Source: Burkholderia diffusa (lineage in GTDB: Bacteria; Pseudomonadota; Gammaproteobacteria; Burkholderiales; Burkholderiaceae). Taken from it: a DNA stretch of 64,000 bases. A program made the position numbers and the translations under genes. The stretch lies in assembly GCF_902499115.1 (NCBI RefSeq), contig NZ_CABVPN010000033.1, forward strand, positions 24,094-88,093. Reading direction: 5' to 3'. The notes under the pieces are model-generated. The model ran no database searches, was not told where the DNA came from, and saw only the letters and a program-made list of their open reading frames with translations. This document shows, one piece after another, positions 1 through 7,630 of this stretch. Positions within the stretch are counted from its first letter, which is position 1. Each line of letters begins with the position of its first letter.

Positions 1-517
1 GCAGCAGCTGCGCGGCGCCAGCTTCCGTGCGGCCTTGCACCTTGAAGCCGCCGAACGCATGCACCGACTGCGGCGTGAGGCCGAGGTGCGCGCACACCGG
101 CACCGAGCGTTCAACGAGGAAGCGGACCGTGTCGGCGAGCCATTCACCGCCTTCGAGCTTGACCATCTGCGCGCCGGCGCGCATCAGCGTGACCGCGTTC
201 GCGAACGCCTCGGCCGGTGTGCCGTACGTGCCGAACGGCAGATCGGCGACGACGAGCGCGCGCGGCTGCGCACGCGCGACGCATGCGGTGTGGTACGCGA
301 TGTCGTCGATCGACACGGGGAGCGTGGTGGTGTGACCCTGCAGCACGTTGCCGAGCGAGTCGCCGATCAGCAGCACGTCGGTGCCGGCGCGATCGAGCAG
401 CGCGGAAAAGCTCGCGTCGTAGCAGGTGAGCATCGCGATCTTCTCGCCGGCCTCGCGCATTGCCTGCAGCTTGGGCACAGTGACGGCAGGCCGGCTCGAT
501 TCCTGGAGATAGGTCAT
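1..517 (-). CDS. panB: 3-methyl-2-oxobutanoate hydroxymethyltransferase, C-terminus cut by window edge
   Basis: This enzyme transfers a hydroxymethyl group from methylene-tetrahydrofolate to ketoisovalerate, giving ketopantoate, the first committed step of pantothenate synthesis in the cytoplasm. The frame stays open from the ATG at 517 to the window edge, about 172 of the usual roughly 270 residues. The N-terminus (MTYLQESSRPAVTVPKLQAM) followed by the EKIAMLTCYDAS segment is typical of PanB. It lies 45 bp downstream of the kinase gene on the same strand and looks like the last gene visible of the leftward run that starts at hda. Nothing abnormal is seen in the visible part. Confidence 0.93.
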   Translation of the reverse strand, partial: MTYLQESSRPAVTVPKLQAMREAGEKIAMLTCYDASFSALLDRAGTDVLLIGDSLGNVLQGHTTTLPVSIDDIAYHTACVARAQPRALVVADLPFGTYGTPAEAFANAVTLMRAGAQMVKLEGGEWLADTVRFLVERSVPVCAHLGLTPQSVHAFGGFKVQGRTEAGAAQLL

Positions 518-562
518 GGGGAAATCCGGTTCGATGGGGGAGGAACGACAGGCGAGGACGCG

Positions 563-1249
563 TCAGCGCGTCGTTTCGCCCTTGACGAAGAATTCCTTGC
601 GGCCGCGCATCGTGTCGATGCGCTCGATCAGCAGCGCGAGGTCTTCGGGGGAGTCTTGCGGGTTCAGGTGTTCGGCTGCGACCGTGAGTACCGGCGTTCG
701 GTCGTAGTGATAGAAGAATTCGTTGTACGCATCGACGAGCGAGCGCAGGTACGCGTCGCTGATCTGCAGCTCCGTTGGCAGCCCGCGCTTCTGGATGCGC
801 GAGAACAGCACCTCGGGGCTCGCCTGCAGATAGACGACGAGATCGGGCGCGGGGGCTTGCGGGACGTCGAGGTGCGTCGCGATCGACCGGTACAACTGCC
901 ATTCGTCTTCCGGCAGGTTCAGCCGCGCGAAGATGTCGTTCTTCTGCGGCATGAAATCGGCGACGACGGGCCGGCCCGTATCGAGCGCGCCGATCAGTTC
1001 GCGCGCCTGCTGCGCGCGCTGCAGCGCGAACGACAACTGCGCGGGCAGCGCGTAGCGCGCGGTGTCGCGATAGAAGCGTTCGAGGAACGGGTTGTCCTGC
1101 GGGCGCTCGAGCAGCGTCTGCATCGACCAGCGCTCGGCGAAGAGGCGCGCGAGCGTCGTCTTGCCGACGCCGATCGGCCCTTCGATCACCAGATAGCGAT
1201 GCGGGGCGCGCAGGTCGGGCGCGGTGACGGTCAGCGGAGTGATGTTCAT
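563..1249 (-). CDS. deoxynucleoside kinase family protein
   Basis: A 228-residue P-loop kinase of the dNK/dGK/dCK family, which phosphorylates deoxynucleosides for salvage in the cytoplasm. The Walker A motif GPIGVGKT sits at residues 24-31, and the ERFYRDTARYALPAQLSFAL segment matches the substrate-binding helices of the family. The length is normal. The ATG at 1249 overlaps the folK stop by four bases (ATGA), so it is translationally coupled to folK. Placement between folK and panB is common in Burkholderiales. The exact deoxynucleoside preference cannot be read from the sequence. Confidence 0.88.
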   Translation of the reverse strand: MNITPLTVTAPDLRAPHRYLVIEGPIGVGKTTLARLFAERWSMQTLLERPQDNPFLERFYRDTARYALPAQLSFALQRAQQARELIGALDTGRPVVADFMPQKNDIFARLNLPEDEWQLYRSIATHLDVPQAPAPDLVVYLQASPEVLFSRIQKRGLPTELQISDAYLRSLVDAYNEFFYHYDRTPVLTVAAEHLNPQDSPEDLALLIERIDTMRGRKEFFVKGETTR

Positions 1250-1788
1250 CGGCAGCGGTTCTTGTCGGCGTCAGCGCCGGCGGCAAGGGCCTTCTGCATC
1301 AGGCATTGACAGGTCTGCACCTTCTCAACGCGCTGATCCGCGACAGAGGCGAGGTACGCATCGGCGCGGCCGCGCGCGGGGATGTCGAGCGCCGGCTCGA
1401 TCTCGACGAGCGGCACGAGCGCGAATGCGCGATCGGTGAGGCGCGGATGCGGGACGATCAGGTCGGGTTCGTCGATCGAATCGGAGCCGAACAGCAGGAT
1501 ATCGAGGTCGAGCGTGCGCGGCGCGTTGCGATACGGGCGCTCGCGCCCGAAGTGATGTTCGATCTTCTGGCAGAGCGCGAGCAGCTCACGGGCCGACAGC
1601 GTCGTGTCGAGCTTGACGACGCAGTTGTAGTAATCGTCGCCGCCCGCTTCGAAGGGCGCCGTGCGATACAGGCTCGATTTGCCGAGGATCGAGATGGTGC
1701 GCTGCTGCGCGAGGCACACCACCGCGTCCTTCAGGGTCTGGCGCGCATCGCCGAGATTCGCCCCCAGTCCGATATATGCAACCGTCAT
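1246..1788 (-). CDS. folK: 2-amino-4-hydroxy-6-hydroxymethyldihydropteridine pyrophosphokinase
   Basis: FolK transfers pyrophosphate from ATP to hydroxymethyl-dihydropterin in folate synthesis. The 180-residue product begins MTVAYIGLGANLGD, the typical HPPK start, and carries the catalytic RTLDLDILLFG segment followed by PHPRLTDRAFALVPL. The open frame extends upstream of 1788, but that extension is Arg/Gly-rich shadow of pcnB, so the ATG at 1788 is chosen. Genes for folate (folK) and the folate-dependent PanB share this transcription unit. The stop overlaps the start of the downstream kinase. Confidence 0.95.
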   Translation of the reverse strand: MTVAYIGLGANLGDARQTLKDAVVCLAQQRTISILGKSSLYRTAPFEAGGDDYYNCVVKLDTTLSARELLALCQKIEHHFGRERPYRNAPRTLDLDILLFGSDSIDEPDLIVPHPRLTDRAFALVPLVEIEPALDIPARGRADAYLASVADQRVEKVQTCQCLMQKALAAGADADKNRCR

Positions 1789-1823
1789 GGCATCACTTCC
1801 TACGTCGTTCGCCGGCGCGCGCG

Positions 1824-3362
1824 TCAGTCGTCGGAACCGCCCGCGGTGTCCGACGACTGCTCGGCGGCGCCTTCGCCCGGCTTGCGGTTTCGCGCACCGC
1901 CGCGGCGGCGCCGCTTGCGGGGCGATTTTTCCTTCGAGCCGCCCTGCGTCAGGAGTGCCTCGCGCGCGGCCGCGTCGCCTTCGATGAAATCCGTCCACCA
2001 CTGTCCGACTTCCGCATCGAGCTCGCCGGATTCGCAGCGTAACAGGAGGAAATCATACCCCGCTCTAAACCTTTGGTGTTCCAGCAGCCGCATCGCGCTG
2101 CGGCCCGAGCGTTTTTCGAGGCGCAACTGCAGGCCCCAGATCTCGCGCATGTCGGCCGAGTAGCGCTTGTGGATCGCGAGTTTCTCGGTCTGCATGTCGA
2201 TGACGTCGTCCATCGCGCGATGGAGCGCCGGCACCGGGAATTCGCCTTCCGCCGTGTATTGCTCGAAGCGCTGGCGCATGTCGTGCCACAGCAGCGTCGC
2301 GAACAGGAAGCCCGGCGATACCGTCTTGCCGGCGCGCACGCGCGCGTCGGTGTTGTTCAGCGCGAGCGTGATGAACTTCTCGCCCTGCGGTTGTTCGAGC
2401 ACGACGTCGAGGAGCGGCAGCAGCCCGTGGTGCAGGCCCTCCTTGCGCAGCCGCTGCAGGCACGCGAGCGCGTGGCCCGACAGCAGCAGCTTCAGCATTT
2501 CGTCGAACAGGCGCGCGGCCGGCACGTTGTTGATCAGGTCGGCGAGCGCCTTGATCGGTTCGCGCGTATGCGGCTCGATCTCGAAGCCGAGCTTTGCCGC
2601 AAAGCGCACGACGCGCAGCATCCGCACCGGATCCTCGCGGAAGCGCGTGGCCGGGTCGCCGATCATCCGCAGCAGGCGGGCGCGCATGTCGGCCATCCCG
2701 TCGTGGTAGTCGAGCACCGTCTGCGTCGACGGATCGTAGTACATCGCGTTGATCGTGAAGTCGCGGCGCGCGGCGTCTTCGTGCTGTTCGCCCCACACGT
2801 TGTCGCGCAGCACGCGGCCGCTGGCGTCGACCGCGTGCGTGCGGCGATCGAGTTCGTCGCGCTTCAGGCGCTTCGGCGGCTCGGCCGACGCGGCAGCCTC
2901 GGGCGGCGCATCGACCAGTGCGCGGAACGTCGACACCTCGATCAGTTCCTGGCCGAACTGCACGTGGACGATCTGGAAGCGGCGGCCGATCAGGCGCGCG
3001 CGGCGGAACAGGCGCTGGACTTCGGTCGGCGTCGCGTCGGTCGCGACGTCGAAGTCCTTCGGCGCGATGCCGAGCAGCAGGTCGCGCACCGCGCCGCCGA
3101 CGATGAATGCGCGAAAGCCCGCCTGCTGCAGCGTGTCGGTCACGCGGACTGCATTGCGCGAGATCAGTGACGGATCGATCTGGTGCACGCTGGCCGGCAC
3201 GACGGTCGGTTCGTGATTGCTGCGCGGCTTCCTGGCGGCGCCGCCGCGGCTACCCTTCGCGGGGCGCTGGGCAGGGGCCGTGTCGACGGCGGGCGCCTCG
3301 GCGGGCGACGTTTGTTCGGCGCCGTCCTGGCCGAGCAGCTTGCGAATGAATTTTTTGATCAC
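1824..3362 (-). CDS. pcnB: poly(A) polymerase I
   Basis: PcnB adds poly(A) tails to RNA 3' ends and so promotes degradation. The 512-residue product has the class II nucleotidyltransferase core: GGAVRDLLLG then KDFDVATDATP (catalytic Asp residues), RRDFTINAMYYDP and the RFREDPVRMLRVVRFAAKLG helix. The C-terminus is the usual Lys/Arg-rich tail with an acidic end. The start is a GTG at 3362 giving MIKKFIRKLLG. The longer upstream frame runs through the HAD gene and is not used. It follows the HAD gene by 5 bp and precedes folK. Confidence 0.93.
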   Translation of the reverse strand: MIKKFIRKLLGQDGAEQTSPAEAPAVDTAPAQRPAKGSRGGAARKPRSNHEPTVVPASVHQIDPSLISRNAVRVTDTLQQAGFRAFIVGGAVRDLLLGIAPKDFDVATDATPTEVQRLFRRARLIGRRFQIVHVQFGQELIEVSTFRALVDAPPEAAASAEPPKRLKRDELDRRTHAVDASGRVLRDNVWGEQHEDAARRDFTINAMYYDPSTQTVLDYHDGMADMRARLLRMIGDPATRFREDPVRMLRVVRFAAKLGFEIEPHTREPIKALADLINNVPAARLFDEMLKLLLSGHALACLQRLRKEGLHHGLLPLLDVVLEQPQGEKFITLALNNTDARVRAGKTVSPGFLFATLLWHDMRQRFEQYTAEGEFPVPALHRAMDDVIDMQTEKLAIHKRYSADMREIWGLQLRLEKRSGRSAMRLLEHQRFRAGYDFLLLRCESGELDAEVGQWWTDFIEGDAAAREALLTQGGSKEKSPRKRRRRGGARNRKPGEGAAEQSSDTAGGSDD

Positions 3363-3367
3363 GACGT

Positions 3368-4045
3368 TCAGAAGAGATCGAGGATGCGCCAGCCGCGCGC
3401 GCTTGCATGCGCACGCAACGTGTCGTCGGGGTTGGTCGCGATCGGGTCGGTGACTTTCTCGAGCAACGGGATGTCGTTGTGCGAGTCGCTGTAGAAGTAG
3501 CTGTGCTCGAAGTCGTTCCAGTGCTTGCCGAGCGACGCGAGCCATGCTTCGGTGCGCACGATCTTGCCTTCGCGATAGCTCGGCGTGCCGGTCGGCCGGC
3601 CCGTGTACGGCGAATCGGGATGCCCGTCGGTCGTTTCGACCTCGCACGCGATCAGCGTGTCGACGCCGAACGCGGTCGCGATCGGACGCGTGATGAATTC
3701 GTTGGTGGCCGTCACGACGCAGCACAGGTCGCCGGCATCGAGGTGCTTGCGCACGAGTTCGAGCGCGGCGGGCGTCATCGCGGGGCGGATCACCTCGTGC
3801 ATGTACTGCTCGTGCCATTCGGCGAGCTGCGCGCGCGAATACTTCGCGAGCGGCGTGAGCATCGCGCACAGGTACGCATGGATGTCGAGCTTGCCGGCCT
3901 TGTAGTCGGCGAAGAACTGATCGTTCTGACGCGAGAAGCTTTCCGCGTCGACGATGCCGAGCTTCACCATGAAGCGGCCCCATTCGTGGTCGCTATCGGT
4001 CGGGATCAGCGTGTGATCGAGGTCAAAGAGTGCCAGATTAGTCAT
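3368..4045 (-). CDS. HAD-superfamily IB hydrolase (SerB-like phosphatase)
   Basis: A 225-residue cytoplasmic haloacid dehalogenase fold phosphatase. Motif I is FDLDHTL (Asp8 nucleophile, Asp10 acid/base), motif II the VVTATN segment, and motif III/IV YSDSHNDIPLL. The helical cap between motif I and II has the size seen in the IB subgroup (SerB/CicA-like). The substrate is unknown. It lies between hda and pcnB in one leftward unit. A TAAAAT box ends 8 bases before its ATG, which could give a leaderless transcript. The same order is common in Burkholderia. Confidence 0.85.
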   Translation of the reverse strand: MTNLALFDLDHTLIPTDSDHEWGRFMVKLGIVDAESFSRQNDQFFADYKAGKLDIHAYLCAMLTPLAKYSRAQLAEWHEQYMHEVIRPAMTPAALELVRKHLDAGDLCCVVTATNEFITRPIATAFGVDTLIACEVETTDGHPDSPYTGRPTGTPSYREGKIVRTEAWLASLGKHWNDFEHSYFYSDSHNDIPLLEKVTDPIATNPDDTLRAHASARGWRILDLF

Positions 4046-4053
4046 GGATGCGC

Positions 4054-4059
4054 ATTTTA
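4054..4059 (-). promoter_or_regulatory. candidate -10 box (TAAAAT) of the HAD gene
   Basis: Read on the minus strand, GTAAAATGCGCATCC is followed directly by the ATG at 4045. If TAAAAT acts as a -10 element, transcription would begin at or within a few bases of the start codon. The same arrangement is seen before ybgC (62583-62588). No convincing -35 was found, so this is tentative. Confidence 0.3.
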
Positions 4060-4800
4060 CTCGAAGCGGTTCGGGCCTGTGCCCGGCGGTGCGATGTCGT
4101 CGCCGGGGCGGGCCAGCATCCGGCGCAGCAGCGGCAGCGTGACGGCGCGCTTCTGCTCGAGCGAGAAGCGGTCGAGCGCGTCGAGCAGCGCCATCAGGCT
4201 CGGCATGTCGCGGCGGAAATGGGTCAGCAGGTAGGCGGCGATGTCGTCGGTGAGCGCGATCCCGCGCTCTTTCGCCGCGAGCTTCAGCACGGCGATCTTG
4301 CCGGCATCGGACGGCGGCGACAGGTGAAACACGAGCCCCCAGCCGAGGCGGGTGCGCAGATCCTCGCGCACGTCGAGCGCGAGCGGCGCCGCCGGGCCTG
4401 CCGCGACGAACGCGCTCGACGGGTGCGCGCGGACCTCGTTGAACAGGTTGAACAGCGCGACCTGCTGCGTGTCGCTCATCCGGTCGCAGTCGTCGATCGC
4501 GTAGATGCCGATGCGCGCGTCGAACGTGAACGCGCCGAGCGGGCTTTGCGGCGTCAGATAGCGCGCGTTGCCGTACGACGCGTCGCTCACGAGCGCCTGC
4601 AGCAGATGGGTGCGGCCGCTGCCGGGCTCGCCCCAGATATAGAACGACCGGTCCGGCACGGGCCCCGCCGCGAGCGCGAGGTCGAGCTTCTGGAGCCGCG
4701 AGATGAGCTCGTCGTTCTCCTCATTCATGATGAAGTTGTCGAACGTGGCGGGCGGCGGCGTGCCGAGATCGAGCGTCAGTTGACGGGACACAACAGTCAC
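4057..4800 (-). CDS. hda: DnaA regulatory inactivator Hda
   Basis: Hda is a DnaA-related AAA+ protein that, with the sliding clamp, stimulates hydrolysis of DnaA-bound ATP and so prevents over-initiation of replication. The clamp-binding peptide QLTLDL lies at the N-terminus, followed by Walker A (GEPGSGRTH) and a Walker B segment (YAIDDCDR). The product is about 247 residues. The start is either GTG 4800 or GTG 4791. Both give the conserved SRQLTLDLGTPPPATFDNF start, and no strong ribosome site separates them. It is divergent from purM across about 240 bp. Confidence 0.9.
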   Translation of the reverse strand: MTVVSRQLTLDLGTPPPATFDNFIMNEENDELISRLQKLDLALAAGPVPDRSFYIWGEPGSGRTHLLQALVSDASYGNARYLTPQSPLGAFTFDARIGIYAIDDCDRMSDTQQVALFNLFNEVRAHPSSAFVAAGPAAPLALDVREDLRTRLGWGLVFHLSPPSDAGKIAVLKLAAKERGIALTDDIAAYLLTHFRRDMPSLMALLDALDRFSLEQKRAVTLPLLRRMLARPGDDIAPPGTGPNRFE

Positions 4801-5000
4801 AATGCGGGTCGGTTGATGAAACGCGCGCCGTACGCCGGGCGCGCGCGCGGGGCTGCTCCGGTGCCTGCACACGCGGCCGCACGCACGGCGGCGCGCGGGT
4901 TTCGGCGCGGCTCGCGTAGCGATGAAAACGGGGACGTGTCGAGCAAGATGCAATCCCTGACGATTCGGTGCTGGGAATTCCGGCCAACGGGCCGGCTTCG

Positions 5001-5019
5001 GGTAAAATCGCATTTTACC
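5001..5019. promoter_or_regulatory. perfect inverted repeat in the hda-purM divergent region
   Basis: GGTAAAAT-CGC-ATTTTACC is a perfect 8-bp inverted repeat with a 3-base centre, 20 bp before the purM ATG. Each arm includes a TAAAAT that could act as a -10 box, one per strand. It may therefore be overlapping divergent promoters, an operator, or both. No regulator can be named from the sequence. Confidence 0.45.
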
Positions 5020-5038
5020 GACCTTCTCGCATTCCCCC

Positions 5039-6094
5039 ATGAATCCTCCGAAATCCGCTCCCGACGCTCAGGGTCTGTCATACCGCGACGCAGGCGTCGA
5101 CATCGACGCAGGCGACGCGCTCATCGACAAGATCAAGCCTTTTGCGAAGAAAACCCTGCGCGACGGCGTGCTTGGCGGCATCGGCGGGTTCGGCGCGCTG
5201 TTCGAAGTGCCGAAGAAGTACAAGGAACCCGTGCTCGTGTCGGGCACCGACGGCGTGGGCACCAAGCTCAAGCTGGCCTTTCATCTGAACAAACACGACA
5301 CCGTCGGCCAGGATCTGGTGGCGATGAGCGTGAACGACATCCTCGTGCAGGGTGCGGAGCCGCTGTTCTTCCTCGACTACTTCGCGTGCGGCAAGCTCGA
5401 CGTCGACACGGCCGCAACGGTCGTCAAGGGCATCGCGCACGGCTGCGAACTGTCGGGCTGCGCGCTGATCGGCGGCGAGACGGCCGAAATGCCGGGCATG
5501 TACCCGGACGGCGAATACGACCTGGCCGGTTTCGCGGTCGGCGCGGTCGAGAAGAGCAAGATCATCGACGGCAGCACGATCGCCGAAGGCGACGTGGTGC
5601 TCGGCCTTGCTTCGAGCGGCATCCACTCGAACGGCTTCTCGCTCGTGCGCAAGATCATCGAGCGCGCGAACCCCGACCTGTCGGCCGATTTCCACGGCCG
5701 CTCGCTGGCCGACACGCTGATGGCGCCCACGCGCATCTACGTGAAGCCGCTGCTCGCGCTGATGCAGAAGCTGCCGGTGAAGGGCATGGCCCACATCACG
5801 GGTGGCGGCCTCGTCGAGAACATTCCGCGCGTGCTGCGCGATGGCCTCACGGCCGAGCTCGACCAGAACGCGTGGCCGCTCCCGCCGCTGTTCAAGTGGC
5901 TGCAGGAGCACGGCGGCGTGGCCGACGCCGAAATGCACCGCGTGTTCAACTGCGGGATCGGGATGGCCGTGATCGTCGCGGCGGCCGATGCCGACGCGGC
6001 CATCGCCGACCTGACGGCCGCCGGCGAACAGGTGTGGAAGATCGGCACCGTGCGTGCGAGCCGCGAAGGCGAGGCGCAGACGGTCGTGGTCTGA
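5039..6094 (+). CDS. purM: phosphoribosylformylglycinamidine cyclo-ligase (AIR synthetase)
   Basis: PurM uses ATP to close formylglycinamidine ribonucleotide into aminoimidazole ribonucleotide, the fifth step of purine synthesis. The 351-residue length is standard. Visible family signatures include the N-terminal SYRDAGVDIDAGD, the SGTDGVGTKLKLAF nucleotide-binding loop, GGETAEMPGMY and the HITGGGLVENIPR segment. It is a single-gene unit ending in a strong intrinsic terminator. The ATG at 5039 fits the family start. Confidence 0.97.
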   Translation: MNPPKSAPDAQGLSYRDAGVDIDAGDALIDKIKPFAKKTLRDGVLGGIGGFGALFEVPKKYKEPVLVSGTDGVGTKLKLAFHLNKHDTVGQDLVAMSVNDILVQGAEPLFFLDYFACGKLDVDTAATVVKGIAHGCELSGCALIGGETAEMPGMYPDGEYDLAGFAVGAVEKSKIIDGSTIAEGDVVLGLASSGIHSNGFSLVRKIIERANPDLSADFHGRSLADTLMAPTRIYVKPLLALMQKLPVKGMAHITGGGLVENIPRVLRDGLTAELDQNAWPLPPLFKWLQEHGGVADAEMHRVFNCGIGMAVIVAAADADAAIADLTAAGEQVWKIGTVRASREGEAQTVVV

Positions 6095-6120
6095 CGCACC
6101 GCACGCAAGATGCAGCAAGG

Positions 6121-6155
6121 AAAGCCGCCCGGAGTCGATCCGGGCGGCTTTTTTT
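6121..6155 (+). terminator. intrinsic terminator of purM
   Basis: A GC-rich hairpin with 13-base arms (6121-6133 and 6139-6151, loop GTCGA) is followed by a T run ending at 6155. It lies 27 bp after the purM stop. Confidence 0.93.
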
Positions 6156-6201
6156 CCGGCGTGGCCCGGCGTGTCGGCGGGCCGCCGAAGGGGCAACGAC
6201 G

Positions 6202-6597
6202 ATGACCGAAGACGAACGCGCGATTCGCGATCTGGTGGAAACCTGGTTCGTGTCGAGCCGGCGCGGCGATCTGGCCACTGTGCTCGACCTGATCGCCGAC
6301 GACGCGATTTTCATGGTGGCCGGCAAGCCGCCGTTCGACAAGGCGGCGTTCGCGGCCGCGTCGCGCGACGCAAATGCGGCGGCTGGCAATGGGCCGAAAG
6401 TCGACGGCCGTTATCGGATCGACGAACTTCGCGTGATGGGCGACTGGGCGTACATGCGTAATTTCATCGAGATCGATGTGACGCAGCCGGGCGGTGATGC
6501 CGTGCGCCGCTCCGGCCATACACTGACGATCTTCCGCAAGTCGGATGGCCGATGGCAGCTCGCGCGGGACGCGAATCTCGTCATGCTCGCGCACTGA
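6202..6597 (+). CDS. SnoaL-like/DUF4440 NTF2-fold protein (SgcJ/EcaC type)
   Basis: A 131-residue NTF2-like protein. It has the family pattern DERAIRDLVETWFVSSRRGDLATVLDLIADDAIFM, here split by the usual helix-to-strand turn, and ends in the HTLTIFRKSDGRWQLARDAN strand pair. Such proteins bind small hydrophobic ligands or act as unassigned isomerases and hydrolases, so no substrate can be given. The ATG at 6202 follows a GAAGGGG ribosome site. It lies after the purM terminator and converges on miaA, so it is likely transcribed alone. Confidence 0.75.
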   Translation: MTEDERAIRDLVETWFVSSRRGDLATVLDLIADDAIFMVAGKPPFDKAAFAAASRDANAAAGNGPKVDGRYRIDELRVMGDWAYMRNFIEIDVTQPGGDAVRRSGHTLTIFRKSDGRWQLARDANLVMLAH

Positions 6598-6652
6598 GCG
6601 GGGCAGGGGCATCACGCGTGTGCAGCGGGCGATGCGCGCCGATCCGGCCCCG

Positions 6653-7630
6653 TTAGTGATCCTCGATACGGCCGTCCAGCACGCGTTCAAGCGCGTCAAC
6701 CGCCTGGTCGGTCGAATCCGGCGCGACGCAGTCGACGACGATCCGCTCGGGCATCGCGCGCAGCCATGTGATCTGCCGTTTGCACAGCTGGCGCGTCGCG
6801 AAGATACCTTTGTCGCGCATGGTCCGGTAGTCGGTGTCGCCGTCGAGGAACTCCCATGCCTGCCGGTAGCCGACGCAGCGCATCGACGGCAGGCCGAGAT
6901 GCAGATCCTCGCGGCGGCGCAGCCGTTCGACTTCGTCGATGAAGCCCGCGTCGAGCATCGCGTCGAAGCGTTGCTCGATGCGCGCGTGCAGCACCGCGCG
7001 GTCCGACGGCTCGAGCGCCACCGGCACGAAGCGGTACGCGGCGGCCGCATCGTCCGCTCGCCGCGGCGCGGCGAGCAGCGCCGACATCGGCTGCCCGCTC
7101 AGCAGGAACACTTCGAGCGCGCGCTGGATCCGCTGCGAATCGTTCGGGGCGAGCCGCGCGGCCGTCGCGGGGTCGACCTGCGCGAGCCGCGCATGGAGTG
7201 CCGGCCAGCCGTCGCGCGCGGCGTCGGCATCGAGCTCCGCGCGCACGGCCGGATCGGCCGTCGGCAGGTCGTTGAGGCCCTGCGTCAGCGCCTTGTAGTA
7301 CAGCATCGTGCCGCCCGCGAGCAGCGGCGTGCGGCCGCGCGCGACGATCTCGCCGATCACGCGCAGCGCGTCCGCGCGGAATTCGGCCGCCGAATAGGCG
7401 TCGGCCGGGTCGATGATGTCGATCAGGTGGTGCGGCACGCTCGCGCGCTCGTCGCGCGTCGGTTTCGCGGTGCCGATATCCATGTCGCGGTAGACGAGCG
7501 CCGAATCGACGCTGACGATCTCGATCGGACGGCGCGCGGCGAGCGCCAGCGCCGCGGCCGTCTTGCCCGAAGCAGTGGGGCCGAGCAGGCAGGCGATCGT
7601 CGTCGGACGAGACTGCGGTGAAGCGCTCAT
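6653..7630 (-). CDS. miaA: tRNA dimethylallyltransferase
   Basis: MiaA attaches dimethylallyl to N6 of A37 in tRNAs reading UNN codons. The 325-residue product starts at 7630 and has the P-loop GPTASGKT (residues 17-24), DSALVYRDMDIGTAKP, the LLAGGTMLYYKAL catalytic segment, and MRCVGYRQAWEFL near the tRNA-binding region. Its ATG overlaps the mutL stop by four bases (ATGA), so mutL-miaA is one coupled unit, as in many proteobacteria. Confidence 0.96.
   Translation of the reverse strand: MSASPQSRPTTIACLLGPTASGKTAAALALAARRPIEIVSVDSALVYRDMDIGTAKPTRDERASVPHHLIDIIDPADAYSAAEFRADALRVIGEIVARGRTPLLAGGTMLYYKALTQGLNDLPTADPAVRAELDADAARDGWPALHARLAQVDPATAARLAPNDSQRIQRALEVFLLSGQPMSALLAAPRRADDAAAAYRFVPVALEPSDRAVLHARIEQRFDAMLDAGFIDEVERLRRREDLHLGLPSMRCVGYRQAWEFLDGDTDYRTMRDKGIFATRQLCKRQITWLRAMPERIVVDCVAPDSTDQAVDALERVLDGRIEDH

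Noticed and set aside
4048..6201. Long plus-strand open frame across hda and purM that runs into the SnoaL-like gene
   Set aside because: Only the last 131 codons (from 6202) are protein-like. The rest is shadow of hda and of purM in another frame.
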